From Ochotona curzoniae (lineage: Eukaryota; Chordata; Mammalia; Lagomorpha; Ochotonidae), in contig NW_024465885.1 in NCBI RefSeq assembly GCF_017591425.1, positions 32,558,501 through 32,622,500 on the forward strand: a DNA stretch of 64,000 bases, given 5' to 3'. The notes below the pieces were generated by a model. That model worked only from the letters and a program-made list of their open reading frames with translations. It was not told the origin of the DNA and searched no databases. Every line of letters starts with the position of its first letter. The first letter of the stretch is position 1. The position numbers were made by a program, and so were the translations under genes. Below are positions 24,240 to 36,504 of this stretch, piece by piece.

Positions 24240-24420
24240 CATGGCAATTAGCCATGGAAGTTTGCTTTCGGCCAGCCTCCTGATCACAGAGAAACATGAC
24301 AGAGACTGCTGCAGTTCCACCACTGGATCTTGCTCTACGATACTGCTGCCCTCCAGGGGCCACCTGCTGGCCGGGAACTCCCAGGGCTACGGTCTGTGCA
24401 GGCTTTTTGTCAGCAATATC
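24240..24420. other. GC-richer island with CTCF-like motif
   Basis: About 180 bases are clearly richer in G and C than the flanks. GGGGCCACCTGCTGG at 24356-24370 is, on the minus strand, CCAGCAGGTGGCCCC, matching 14 of 15 positions of the CTCF consensus CCASYAGRKGGCRSY that I recall. Open frames on both strands cross the island but show no domain. It could be a regulatory element or a decayed exon. Confidence 0.4.
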
Positions 24421-24965
24421 TAACAATATTGTCTTTTCAATTGTATATGGTTGAACATCCACTAACTGAACTTTTTGAATACTTTTTTAATTTTTATTAT
24501 TGTGTTTATGATTTTCTAGGGTCTAATTTTGCAATGGCCATATCCCCAAATTATGAAGTAAAACTCCAGGTCATCTGGCATAATGTTCAGTAAAACATGC
24601 ATTAATCATTGTCATCTGTCCTTTACTTTTTCACAGTGATTCAAACCATTTGTATTTTCTCCACCTTCCTCCTTCTTCCTTTTTCTTTTTTTCATTATAA
24701 ATTTAAGATAACCTATGAAATGTTGATAATGCCAACCTTTGTTTATGCAGTTGTTATTTTAAAAATAATAAAATAATATTAAGTTGTACACTGAATCCTT
24801 CCATCCCCTTTGCCTCACAATTTGTGGTCAGTCTTATTTGTAGATTCTCTGCCTAGAATAAACTTAACCAGATATTCAATTTTTTCCCTGAGAGAGATAA
24901 TTCCATGTCACGACAATCTTTATGCTCACCACATGTACCTTTCTCTTGGTACTTAGGTCAGCAAT
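24421..24965. other. AT-rich non-coding DNA
   Basis: No gene or named repeat. A pyrimidine-rich patch lies near 24660-24695. Confidence 0.6.
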
Positions 24966-25275
24966 TTTAAAGATTATTATTTGAAAGACAAGGTGGTGGT
25001 GGTGGGGGGGATGATGGTACAGAGTGACAAACAATTGCTGTTACCAGGAACACCCAGATGACTGCAGTTATAAGGGTTAGATAAATCCAAAGCCAGATAA
25101 CTAAGACTGTCTGAGTCTTTCTCACGTGTACCAGGGTCCCAGGTAGTTGGGCCATTCTCTGCTGCTTTGCAAGGCACTTTACCAGGGAGCTGGACTGGAA
25201 GAAGAGCCTTGGGGCACCAATGTGAGATGCGACTATCCTAACTGCTCACTTGGCATGTGCCACAAAACTAGTCCC
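24966..25275 (-). mobile_element. Old CSINE, antisense
   Basis: AAAGATTATTATTTGAAAGACA and, further on, AATCCAAAGCCAG, CCAGGGTCCCAGG and AGGGAGCTGGACTGGAAG are in the antisense order. A GGTGGTGGTGG run at about 24991 has expanded inside the purine-rich tail region. Confidence 0.75.
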
Positions 25276-28200
25276 ATTAATGTAAATATTTTATGGAACT
25301 TTTCATCTTAGGGGAACCACAACTCATTTTTGTGGATTGTTTGTCGCTGTTGCTAAGCAGAAATGAGAAGCCCTCCTTGTATGTTATATTTCCCCTGGAA
25401 AAAAAGACTGGTACAATTAGATTATAGGTAAATATTTATGAGATGCATCTAGGGAAACATTATTTGGGTATGATGAAATGTTAATTAGAAATTTCATGGT
25501 GTTTATAGTGCAAAAAGAGATGAAACTATTAAGCCTGTGGCACTATGCTCTTTCTATGGATTGAGACTTAAAATTCTTTGATTGCTCTGATCTCAGAAAG
25601 CCAAATGTCAGATATTTTGGATTCATTAGAAAAAAACACAATTGCTCTTATGAAATGAAACTGAAAAACCGTGAACATTTTCCATGAACAAAGCCATCAT
25701 TAATTCTGCTTATCTCTCCTTCCCATAGGGTACTCATCTGAAGAAATCTACTTTTTTCAGTCCATAGTGAGCTGTGAGAAGACAATTGGGATACAATAGC
25801 AGTGGGGAGTAATGTTCTCCTTTCTTAATAGTTGATAATTTGTGTAAATTATTCAGAATTTTCTACGTAAGATATATTTTGTCTCTGGCATTTAGTTACT
25901 TAATAATTTATAGCACAATACACTGAGTACTGTTTTGATTATAATTCAAAATACTGCTTTATTAGTACTTTTTAAAGTTTTTATGGTCAAACTGCTTTAG
26001 CCTTGGCTATTGGGAGTTCTGAGTTGGTACCCGGAATTCTTTTATATTTTTTGCTTTTCACATGTTCTTTCTGAATCCTCATGGCACTGTGAGATGCTTC
26101 AGGTTAAGAATCATGTGATGGATTTTCTGTCATGGCCTTAGAATCAGTCATTACTTCAACAAATGTGGCCCATTTTATTTGTGAATCAGATTACAAACCA
26201 AGGTTTAGAGATTAAATCTACTGCTGAGACACCATTGCTTCTAGGTACTTCCTGTCAATGAAATCAATGAACGGAACTACAGTGTGAATACAGCAACATG
26301 TATTCATAAATATGTCTGCATGCAATCATGCACATGTATATTAAAGCAAACATCAGCATGTAGTGACATTTCTAACTAAAATAATTTGCTTCATTCTAGA
26401 CTCCTTGCTTTGCTCATCTATGAACTAGTACAGCTATAGTCAAGAACTTTGTTCTTTTGATATGCCTTAATTTGTCATTAAGAAATATATATGTCTGTAT
26501 ACACAGAATGTAATATATATAGCATATATGCTTAAAGGCATAAAACATTTTAAGCTGTACTCCTGTGGAATTTATAATTACTCTTAATTAATATTAGCAT
26601 TCTACTTATCTCCCCACCTCTTCATTTAAAAAACTGCCTTTTATATTGAATATTGATTTATTACGGGATGAAAAAGCTGGAGTTATTTGTTATCACTGTA
26701 ATTTTTCTTTTATTTATTGTACTAAAACATGCATTTACATTAATGTGCATTTCGTTTTGTTTTCTACCTGCCATAGTTTTTGCGGAGTTTCCTGCCACTT
26801 CATTGATTTCTACTTGGTCTTATTCCAAGTTAGCATTTTCTACAATTCCAATTAAAATTCATACTGCTTTACAAATAATAGAAAATTAGGTTGACATGAA
26901 TTAATACTGTAGTACGGTTACAATCCCTGGAGTTATTTCCCACTGTTTTAGTTACTAATGGAGGTAGACTGTATTCAATGCCTGTTGTACTGCAGCTGTC
27001 AGAAAGCCCATATTTCAGAGCTTTCCCTATGCTGCATGTGGTGGAAATAAGAACAGGATTCCATCATTAGGAATGTTTCAACATCACAATATTTAAGGAA
27101 GAATAGAATGATGAGGATGAACATCACAGGAAATATACTGAGTAAGTGAAATGCACTAGCCACACAGTGAGTAAACGCTAAAATGAGCTGCAGTATCATT
27201 GTTCAATTAGGATGGGAACATGCCTCTTTGACAAATAAATGTCAGAAACAATTGAGCTGTTGCTGTTAAATGGACAGTTTCCAAGAGAAGCTCATTTGAC
27301 CATATAATCCAAGGCAGTAGAAGGAATCGCTATAGAGTGCGGCCACTGTCGGCAGCCCGGGTATCAGAGTTCTAAGGCTGACTGCAGCCTGGTTTTAAAG
27401 TGTTATGAAACTGCTGAGACTTTCAGGCCAGTGGTTATGGCAATAGCTCCTTGTGAAGGCTGGTAAGAAATCAGATATCCTTCTGAAGAGGTGGAGGGAG
27501 TTCATCCACTCACCAGAGGGAGGAATTCACTTCAGATCCTCCTTCTTTGGATCCAAAAAGATGTTCATTACTAAATAAAACATCATAAAGTTCTTCATTT
27601 TTCCTTTGTTTAGCTTTATGTTTTTATTAAGGGTGATAGTGTTGACTTGTAAGAGCTCTTTCTATTTTAAAACTGAAGGCTTACATTAACAATTTTCTGC
27701 CCATGTCCTCCTGCTATTTACTTTCATTCTCATTGACATTAATTCTACCAAATATGTCAGTAGTGATCATTGCAAATAAAAGAGGGGTTAAAGAAAAAAG
27801 CAAGTGTTTTCTTAGTGGTTGTGATTGACCTCATAAGAAGGAGAGAGAAAAAAGCTTTCTCTCTACAAAGGTGCAGGATTAAACCTGAATACATCTTAAG
27901 ATAAGAAATTTATTGTTGCTCAGACAGCCTTCATTACAGTTGAGAGGGCATAAAGTACAACCTCCAACATAATTAAACATTGCAAATTTATGAATCAATT
28001 AAAAAGGGTGGAAGGAAGTGGTGCTGAGCTATCCATGTGCATGTAAATGACAGCTACAAAGGTATGCATATGCTTCTACTATATTTAAGCATATCATTAG
28101 GTGATTATTACATTGATTAGATTTGCTCAATTTGTGTTCTGAAAGACAAGACACAAATTAAGATATAAAGAGAGCCTCTACACTCACAGCTCTAATGTGC

Positions 28201-28333
28201 CAGAAAACACACGTTAGAAGACCTAAAACTGTATCTTTATTAATTGTATAAATAAATAAAATGAACATTCATATTACAGAATTGAATAATTTTTAAAGAA
28301 TTAGTAACACTTCATTTACAATTTTATGCTAAA
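25276..28333. other. 3-kb SINE-free stretch, no gene seen
   Basis: No recognisable repeat interrupts this AT-rich stretch except short AT-rich runs near 26486-26530. A dense cluster of transcription-factor-like words lies at 28041-28073. Freedom from insertions may be chance or constraint; sequence alone cannot tell. Confidence 0.5.
28041..28073. promoter_or_regulatory. Cluster of factor-like motifs (weak)
   Basis: Within 33 bases lie ATGTAAAT (octamer-like), TGACAG (TALE homeodomain-like), ACAAAGG (TCF/SOX-like) and ATGCATAT (POU-like). These are short words that occur often by chance; the clustering is the only reason to list it. Confidence 0.2.
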
Positions 28334-28344
28334 ATTTCTTTTTT

Positions 28345-28672
28345 AAATTTTTTTAAAGATTTATTTTATTTTATTTTTATTGGAAAGGTGGATATACAGA
28401 GAGGAGAGACAGAGAGGAAGATCTTCCGTCCCATGATTCACTCCCCAAGTGAGCACAAGAGCCCATGCTATGCCGATCCGAAGCCAGGAGCCTCTTCCGG
28501 GTCTCCCACGCAGGTGCAGGGTCCCAAAGCTTTGGGCCGTCCTTGACTGCTTTCCCGGGCCACAGGCAGGGAGCTGGATGGGAAGCGGGGCTGCCGGGAT
28601 AGAACTGGCGCCCATATGGGATCCAGGGGTGCAAGATGAGTACCTTAACCACTGTGCCATCGAGCCGGGCCC
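28345..28672 (-). mobile_element. Young CSINE, B-box deletion subfamily
   Basis: Full length and antisense, with GGGATAGAACTGGCGCCC on the plus strand, i.e. the B box lacks one A. The head is CATCGAGCCGGGCCC. Flanks share ATTTCTTTTTT (28334-28344 and 28678-28688), a plausible but T-rich target-site duplication. It sits at the left edge of the unidentified tandem-array element that follows. Confidence 0.95.
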
Positions 28673-28699
28673 GAGACATTTCTTTTTTTTTAAATCATT

Positions 28700-30985
28700 T
28701 TTGATGTTTACGTAGTTGATCAGGGTGGGAAGGACTGAGGATTAGGGGAAAGTGGGTGAGACCATTGTTTCCAGATTCTTTTTCTTATTCCTGCATCTGT
28801 GGAAGCGTGGGGACAAGTAGAGAAGCTGCACCCAGCCTCTACACTGCCCCAGTACCTGGGGATATGGAATAGCCACCCAACGTCTTCCTAGGGTTTCCAA
28901 TGTGGAACATGTTCCAAAGGTTCTGATTATGTGGTTTCAGTGGCTCAGAATGTTCTGAAATGCTGTTGATTTAACTGATCCAACGACGAGGAAATCCGTC
29001 CAAGGACCATTGGCTGATGCGATCCAACTTATTCTCCATTTGCCCAGATATTTGCTGTCATTACTTGGATAGGGTGGTTGTCCAATTTGTTCTGCCCTCT
29101 TTCTTCTACCAAGGGGCCAGCTGTCCTCTGCAGACCCCAATGGATTCCCAAATCCTCCATGTACATCACGGGATGCTGTCTACCATACCTACCTTTTCCA
29201 CTGAAGAGCCCCGTTATGATGCATGCACTCTGCAGTCAGTCTACCAGCCCCACGATTCTCCTCATGGTTGGGATTCTGAGTCTAGTGGTTCAGTTGTGGG
29301 GATTCCCCTGAAGATACCTTGTCTGAGGTGATCCCATGCCAATATGGGGTCTTGGTCAGTTTGTCCCTCATATTAGTATATGCACACATAGGTGATTTTA
29401 ATTGCAGGGTCAGTTGAATCTCCAGCTCTGTCTCTTATGTAAACCAATGAATACTGTGGCCCAGACCAACCTAGGCAACTACACACTCAGCCCTCACTTA
29501 CACCAAGGGAAATGGAAGCCTTTTACGGTGGTCCACAATAACCCGCAACATGCCTACTCCCAACCCTGGTTCTTGTGCTAGAAGGTATGTGCAGTAAACT
29601 GATCCAGTATATCAAACATCCCACTCAGCACTTGTACACAGAAATTAAAATTGGCAACTAGTTCACCCCAACCTCACTCATGTTGGTGGGTGCTAACATC
29701 TTTTTAGCCAGTCCCTTACCCAGCCTTGGCTATCATGATTCCAATGGGAGTTGCAACCCATCAGAGAGGTGCCCACAGTTTCTTTACTGGGACCACTCCC
29801 AGCCATAGATTTTGTACTGTCCAGATGGTTCTGCAGTGTAGCTTCACAGTATTTGCCCCCGGCACCATCATTTATTGGTTGATGCTGTGGCAAAGCCCAA
29901 AGTGTCTGCACTTACTCTGGCTCATGCATGCACCAGTAAATACAGTTTGTTAACCCAGCCTGGCTTTCTCTCTTATCCCGTTCTTAACCCGCTGCAAGTC
30001 AGCAGGTGTTGTAACCCAGCTTGGACTGGTCCCAGCTCTTATTCTCACCAGCTGGAGCAGTGCTCTAGCACAGGAGTCCACACTGCCTCCCAAACAGGGT
30101 CACACCCCTATTCCTGTGTCTTACTTGTGTTGGTCGGTGCTGTGGCCCAATCTATCATGGCCCATCTTATGTTTGCATTAGCGGGGGCTAATGGTTCAGT
30201 AGGAGCTAAAACTTAGCCTAGTCTATCTTGCACCCACCCTGGCTCTCACAAACACCATTGGGTGCTGGAGTCTAGCCCAGGCTGGCATACTCCAGACACA
30301 GTTCACACCGATGCAGACAGATACTGTGGTCACATCCAGCCCAAATCCACCCACATTCTAGCTTTCATGCTCATCATTGGGAACCTCAACCCAACTTGGC
30401 CATTCCCTTAGCTCCCCAACCAGGGCTTTTCCCAGCAACAGGTTTTGCATATGCTGATGGTTGCTGTGACCTAGTTTGACATAGCCCATCTCTCATCTTG
30501 ACATTTGCCATTGAATGCTGCAGCCTGGCATAACCCAACCCACCTCCAGTTGCAATTCTCACTGGTGGTTGCTGAATCCGGGCCCTGCATAGTCTATTCT
30601 TATTCCTGGCTCATCCAAAATGGTAGGTGTGATAGCCTAGCCCAACATGGTCCTTGCCAAATCTGCCCATCTCCAGAACCAATCCACATGCTTGTAGAAG
30701 GGTTGACTACCTTGTCCAGCCTGATGAACACCCAGGCCTGAATCATGCTCACCAGCAAGAGATACGACCCCCAAGATGAATTTCCCAAGTTCCACCCACC
30801 AGGCCCACCCCCAGACCCAGATCTCGTATGTTCCACAGTGGATTTTTGATCCTTGCCTGACATAGTGTGTTCCCTCTGTTCCAGCCTAGGGATGAGCTGG
30901 TGGATGTTGTAGCCCAGCATGCCCCACACCTGTTTCCTGGGTGTGTCTACGGGTGGTTCAACCCATCTTAAATCAACATAAGATG
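28700..30985 (+). repeat. Unidentified element with degenerate tandem array, copy 1
   Basis: A leader of about 740 bases (28700-29440) is followed by about 1.5 kb of loosely repeated C/T-rich units, spaced about 55-75 bases. Each unit has a core like GGTGCTGTGGCCCAGCCTGGC and a phrase like CTGGCTCTCATGCA. Core words are seen at about 30136, 30465, 30520, 30625 and 30905. A related copy starts at 62440 in the same orientation; leaders align near GTTCCAAGGGTTCTGA. No ORF of note: open frames here are stop-poor only because the unit is C-rich. It may be the tandem-repeat 5' UTR of a lagomorph L1, part of an LTR element, or a minisatellite-bearing repeat. I do not recognise it. Confidence 0.6.
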
Positions 30986-32262
30986 TTGTCTTGTCCCTAA
31001 ACATTATTCATGTCAGTAGTAAACAACTTAAAGTATTTTACTGTTGTTATCTTGACCTGGAACAAGATAACTCAAGTAAGCATGTACTCTTAGCACCTGA
31101 TTAGTGAATATGGAATTTGTGGTGTAGCAGAGAAAGTGAAAAAAAGCATTTTAGAAAGTATTGACTCATATATGTCTCCTATTTGTCAAAACCGTATTAA
31201 GCTTTATCAACTTTTCCTCTCATATATGTAAGAAAAGAGAAGAATTAGAAATAAACTGAAAATTGTGGGAAACAGCTTAAAGAAATTGTAATGCAAATCA
31301 GTTTATTATACACCTTATGAATGCTGTCTTATTGATGTTGAGTGGTTAAGTTCCATAATAAATAAAACTTGTTTGCAATGAATTATTTCTGTGCAGGAAG
31401 AGTTGAATTTGGTTTGAAGTCTTTAGATGGAAAACACTGCTAGAATATTGCTTAGGTGTGTTGGCCAGCATCCAGTACCTGGAAAACTCGAATGAGTAAA
31501 CCAGTCTGTTGTAGGGATGTAGTCCTAACTAGGAATAAAAGGTGAATTATTCACAGGCAAATGTGAGTATTATTTCTATTTTAATCAAATCTGCAAGTTA
31601 GAGAATATCTGCACAGTACTAATCAAGATTTTGAGACAAAATGGGTAAGAACTAATTCATATGTTACTTGATGATGTGGAAGAAATTAATGGTATTTTAC
31701 CTTGGTTTTTATGACAGGATCTGGAATGTACTGAATGCCTCTATACATGTATGAAAGCAGCATGTGGAAAATCCCCCCAAAGTATGTATTTTGACAGTAA
31801 CAAGAGAATTTATATTATGATGCAGTGCAAAAGTGTCTAGGTAAATTTCTGTGTCAGTCTATGAGGTTTTGAGCTATGTTATTTTGTAAATCATTCCTAA
31901 AAGAATAACCTACTATATACATAATCAATAATTCTGTTCATTTCTCAATAAAGCATTACAATATTAGTTGTATATTATTTATTACTAATTTCATCATAGA
32001 ACAATTAAGCCAAAAGAGACTGGGTAACACCAAAGTATATTGGCAGTAAATACATGGCTTATATTTTGCAATATAAGCCATCATGACTACATATTTCTAA
32101 ATGCTGTCTTTCAGTTCTCTAAACCATGAGAAATGTATCAAATAAAAATGCACAGGAGCATACCATTCTGAGTTCATGCAGAACCACCTGTTTGTATTTT
32201 CATAAGCGTGTAGCCTTAGCGAATAATTTTATATCAATAAAACTTAAAAATTTCATCTGAAG
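30986..32262. other. AT-rich non-coding DNA
   Basis: No gene or named repeat seen after the tandem array ends. Confidence 0.6.
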
Positions 32263-32276
32263 CATCAACACATTTA

Positions 32277-32592
32277 AAAAAAAGATTTATTTATTTCATT
32301 GGAAAGAGAGAAGGAGAGATAGAAAGGAAGATCTTCCATCTGATGGCTCACTCCCCAAGTGGCTGCAACGGCTGGAACTGAGTCAATCTGAAGCCAGGAG
32401 CCAGGAGCTCTTCCGGGTCTCCCGCACGGATGCAGGGTTCCAAGGCTTTGAGCCATCCTGTACTGCTTTTCCAGCCAAAAGCAGGGAACTGGATGGGAAG
32501 CAGGGCCTCTGGGGTTAGAACTGGTGACCATATGAGATCCTGGGGCGTGTACAAGGTAAGAACCTTAACCACTACGCTATCGGGCTGGGCCC
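32277..32592 (-). mobile_element. CSINE, antisense
   Basis: The copy reads AAAAAGATTTATTTATTTCATTGGAAAGAGAG at its tail end and ATCGGGCTGGGCCC at its head. The B box region GGGTTAGAACTGGTGACC is mutated. Target-site duplications CATCAACACATTTA (32263-32276) and CATCAGCACATTTA (32594-32607) differ at one base. Confidence 0.94.
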
Positions 32593-32607
32593 ACATCAGC
32601 ACATTTA

Positions 32608-33525
32608 ACCTGTTTGATGATGTATCTCTTAAGGATAACCAGGTAATTTTAGACTCTCACTACTTGGATATATGGAAGCTTCAGGGTGAGCAATGAGTAA
32701 TGACTGACTTACATATTGTATTTTGAGCAAGTATGTGTGACATGACATTATGTTTTTTAAGTTGAGGACTATAAGTATTCGTTTCAGATACAGTAGCAAT
32801 CTGCACTGTTTGTTAACTCCGTCAGATTCTACATGGCAAAATATGCTTTACTTTCAACAGTAAAATTAAAAAGTCCACTTTGTTTAACATATCTTCCAAT
32901 AGCTGTATGGTTCATGCACCATGTGGAACCTATATTAGCTGCTAACACTGGTTAATAAAGTCAGACATTACATCTGATTACATTTAATTATTCAGAATCT
33001 CTGTAGCATGTAATAAGACAACTTCCAGCATAATTAGAAACACAATGCCATCTTTTCAAAAAGAAACTGTTTATAGATTTTCAACAAAAGTCACAGTATC
33101 TTATAGGCTTTCTTCATTTTAGAAAGCGTTTTTCTTGACATTTAATAATTAACATTCAGGAAAGATGAATTTTCTGTTTGTGTAAAATTGATATACGACA
33201 GAAATGTCATGCATAACCATAAAAAAAAATAACAGAAAAGAAAAAAGAAAAAAAAAGGATGTGTCTGGAACATGATCATTCTATCTTTACCAGCATTCAT
33301 AACAATCTACTCTGCAATGCTATTTAGTTCAATCAGCTCACCTTTCCTACACATAAATACTAAACACAATTCTTGCCTAAATCCACCCTAGCTAATGTAA
33401 CGTAGTGTCCTTGGCTTTCTTTTATAGCACTCCACTTATAACACTTGATTCAACATGCCCTTTCCAAAAGTGAATCATTCTTAACTATGTTAAGTCTGCA
33501 AGGCTACATAAAGCCAAGATTATAT
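32608..33525. other. AT-rich non-coding DNA
   Basis: No gene or repeat recognised; an A-rich run lies at about 33220-33257. Confidence 0.6.
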
Positions 33526-33537
33526 ATATATTTTTTT

Positions 33538-33868
33538 TTTTTTTTTAAAGATTTATTTTTATTATTTTTTCATTGGAAAGGCGGATATACAGAGAGGAGA
33601 GACAGAGAGGAAGATCTTCCGTCCGATGATTCACTCCCCAAGTGAGCGCAACGGGCCGATACTATGCCGATCCGAAGCCAGGAGCCTCTTCCGGGTCTCC
33701 CACGCGGGTGCAGGGTCCCAAAGCTTTGGGCCGTCCTCGACTGCTTTCCCGGGCCACAGGCAGGGAGCTGGAAGGGAAGCGGGGCTGCCGGGATTAGAAC
33801 CGGCGCCCATATGGGATCCCGGGCGTGCAAGGCGAGGACTTAACCACTTGCGCCACCGCGCCGGGCCC
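33538..33868 (-). mobile_element. Youngest-type CSINE, full length
   Basis: The copy is the closest to consensus in the window. On the plus strand its B box is GGATTAGAACC (33791-33801) and its A box CCACTTGCGCCA (33844-33855); most CpGs are intact. It shares GCGCAACGGGCCGAT with the copy at 18234. A perfect 12-base target-site duplication AAGATTATATAT lies at 33526-33537 and 33869-33880. Confidence 0.97.
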
Positions 33869-33880
33869 AAGATTATATAT

Positions 33881-34582
33881 TTTTAAATCTTGCAGTATAA
33901 ACAAATATATAAATTAGACTTAAGTTAGAGTATAAAATTTTATTGTGTTGAATGATTTTTTTTTTTTTTTTTTTGCTCAGAAGCAAATTTACTGCAAGCA
34001 ATAAAGTAAGTCTGTATCCAGTCAACACCTGGATTTTAGACACATTATATTACTCCAAGTTAGCCCAAGACTATATTTTATGCTATTAGGTTCAAATAAT
34101 GACTTGCAGGAGCCTGAAACAAAACTGTTTTCATGAATTTCCTTTTCTGAACATTCAAAAGAATAAGTGAGAGTATCAAATTAACATTATTTTAAGACCG
34201 ATTTTGTTGTTAATGCTATGTGTGCAATCCTGCTTTGTGGAAAGAATGATGGAATTTTATTGACTTCAGTGCTTGAATTTAGAATACGAGGTCTCATATA
34301 ACAGAGTCTCATATAACAGGAGAGGGAAGAAAAGGCTTATTTGAGATTTCAATATTGAATCATCAGTTATTCTGTGTTACTAAATGGATTATTTATAGGA
34401 AACTCATGTGCACTTTTTAAATGTGGACCTGAAACATTCTTATTGGGAAATACTGATCAAAGGACATCAAGTCGCAAATACAGTCTTCTCAATATAGATC
34501 TGCTGATCATGTGCCTTCCGACGCCATGCCTCCATCACAATGAGGAAACTTCGATAGGGAAAACTCTTTAAGTATAAACATG
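33881..34582. other. AT-rich non-coding DNA
   Basis: A poly-T run lies at 33957-33974 and a 15-base tandem duplication at 34291-34320. No gene seen. Confidence 0.6.
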
Positions 34583-34589
34583 CAGTTCA

Positions 34590-34915
34590 GGGCCTGGCAT
34601 GGTAGTCTAGTGGCTAAAGTCCTCCCTTGCATGCATTGGGATCCCATGTGGGCACTGCTTCTTATCCAGGCTACTCCACTTCCCATTTTGCTCCCTGCAT
34701 GTGGCTGGGAAAGCAATAGAAGATGGCCCAATGTCTTGAGACCTTGCACTTTCTTGGGAGACCCAGAAGAGGCTCCAGGCTCCTGGCTATGGATTGGCTC
34801 AGCTTTAGTCATTGATGCTACTTGGCAAGTGAACCAGCAGATGGAAGATATTTCTCTCTCTCTCCTCTCTGTAAATATGACTTTCCAATAAAAAAGTAAA
34901 TATGTATATTTTAAA
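34590..34915 (+). mobile_element. CSINE, sense
   Basis: The head is GGGCCTGGCATGGTAGTCTAGTGG, followed by GGGATCCCATGTGGGCACTGC and a CTTTCCAATAAAAAAGTAAA tail. A short flank match CAGTTCA (34583-34589 and 34920-34926) may be the remains of the target-site duplication. Confidence 0.93.
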
Positions 34916-34926
34916 AATTCAGTTCA

Positions 34927-35744
34927 AACATTTCTCACAAAAATAAATCCACTGTTGGACTCTTTCTGATAGACATCTACCCCTTCTTAGCCAGATGAAG
35001 CAAGCATCATCCTTTACAAATTACCCGTTTCCTAAATTGAATGACATCTCCGACAGGTGAGTGACACACCCAACCTTCTCAGGGGGCTGACCTTGCTTGC
35101 CTCTTCAGAATACAATTCCCATCGGCCACCCCTGACCGTAACTGTACACCTTGTTTGGAGCCTGCTGACTGCTCCTGCATTCACTAAGAGTCTGTCAGGA
35201 TCCTGCCCATTCCTCTGATTTGTGTAAACCCACCCCTTCCTACCGTGTTGAGATATTTTATTTTTTCTGGTTTTTATTACCTTTGTCAGAGTACCCCACA
35301 AATGAGCAAAGGAGGTTTCTAGATACTGAGTTATATTTATCATTGAGTTTGACTCACACCTACTGCCCAATATTTGCATTTCAAATACGAGAAATCTTGA
35401 CATAACTATTTTGGATTAGATGGGTGGGTTTAGAAAAGTTTTTAAGACACCAATATCTGTTAAATCATTACAGTTTTGCTCTGAGGAATAACATACATAC
35501 ATACATATGTTAAAAATCTACATGAATATTCAGCAGATTTCTCTACATCCCATTTTTTAAATTTACTGAATGATCAAAGAAGATGGAAAACTTAATAACC
35601 ATGCAATTCCTGTATGTATTATGCTTCAAAATTCTAGAGGCATGTGGTATATATTCTCATTCCATTCAATACTAACATGCAGTACTCTATGCTAACATTG
35701 TGCATTTTGATTAACCATTGCCAATGTTGGGAAGATAGCCTTTT
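34927..35744. other. Non-coding DNA with a GC-richer patch
   Basis: At about 35040-35250 the base composition is more balanced than the flanks and the minus strand is open for about 120 codons, but the translation shows no domain I recognise. It could be a decayed LTR or exon remnant. Confidence 0.4.
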
Positions 35745-36339
35745 GCATTTTTTTTCATTTTTTATTATTGTAATGATTTTGTGATATAGTTCTACAGTCC
35801 TTTGGCTTTTTCTTATCACTTCCCCAAATTCCAGCCCTAACCACTGAATGCCCCTAGAGTATTACTATAGTATAGCTCTTTATAAACAGTCAAATGTCTT
35901 TCATTTTGGACATGGACAATGGCAGAGTCCGCTATCATATTGTCAAGATATAGTTCACAGTTTCATTGGGAAGCCACATTTGATCTGGAAGTGGAGATGA
36001 ATACTGCATTGTATCCTCATATCTGGATAAGATAGTCGCCATTACACAGTTACTATACACCCACTTAAATGAAAAGCGATAAAACAAATTAATGACAGGA
36101 AGAAAAATAGAACATTTGCAACACAAAATTAAATAAGATGCTGCTGAATGACTAATGTGTCATTGAGCAAATGCTAAAGAAAATCAAGAATCTTCTTGAA
36201 GAAGACAATGCTTCTGCATGATCAGTGAAGAATTTAATGAGAAAAAATGCTGTTTTGGACAAATGAAACTCAAAGCAAAAACATCAAAATCCATGAGATA
36301 TAATTTCAACTGTTCCTTGTTGGTAATAAGAGTCCCCTA

Positions 36340-36432
36340 AAGGCAACAAATAGATGTGTTTTGTTTTTGAATCCAGTCTGATGATCTATGATATTTGATT
36401 GATGAGTTTAAGCTATTTACATTCAGAGATAA
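36340..36432 (-). pseudogene. Remnant of L1 ORF2 N-terminus
   Basis: The minus strand translates to LSLNVNSLNSSIKYH followed by RSSDWIQKQNTSICCL and then an in-frame stop (plus-strand CTA at 36337-36339). This matches the first residues of the L1 ORF2p endonuclease domain. It lies about 70 bases downstream of the ORF1 stop, the usual inter-ORF spacing. The match ends abruptly near 36340. Confidence 0.75.
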
Positions 36433-36504
36433 TATGAGTAGGTGGCAATTTGGTCTTATAATTTTAACAATGGGTTGTTCATTGTTTGATTCAACCTTCA
36501 GTTG

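Noticed and set aside
30600..31004. 134-codon open frame on the minus strand
   Set aside because: It reads the degenerate tandem array; the low stop frequency follows from the base composition.
35032..35403. 123-codon open frame on the minus strand
   Set aside because: No domain, no codon-like structure and no splice context; kept only as a GC-richer patch.
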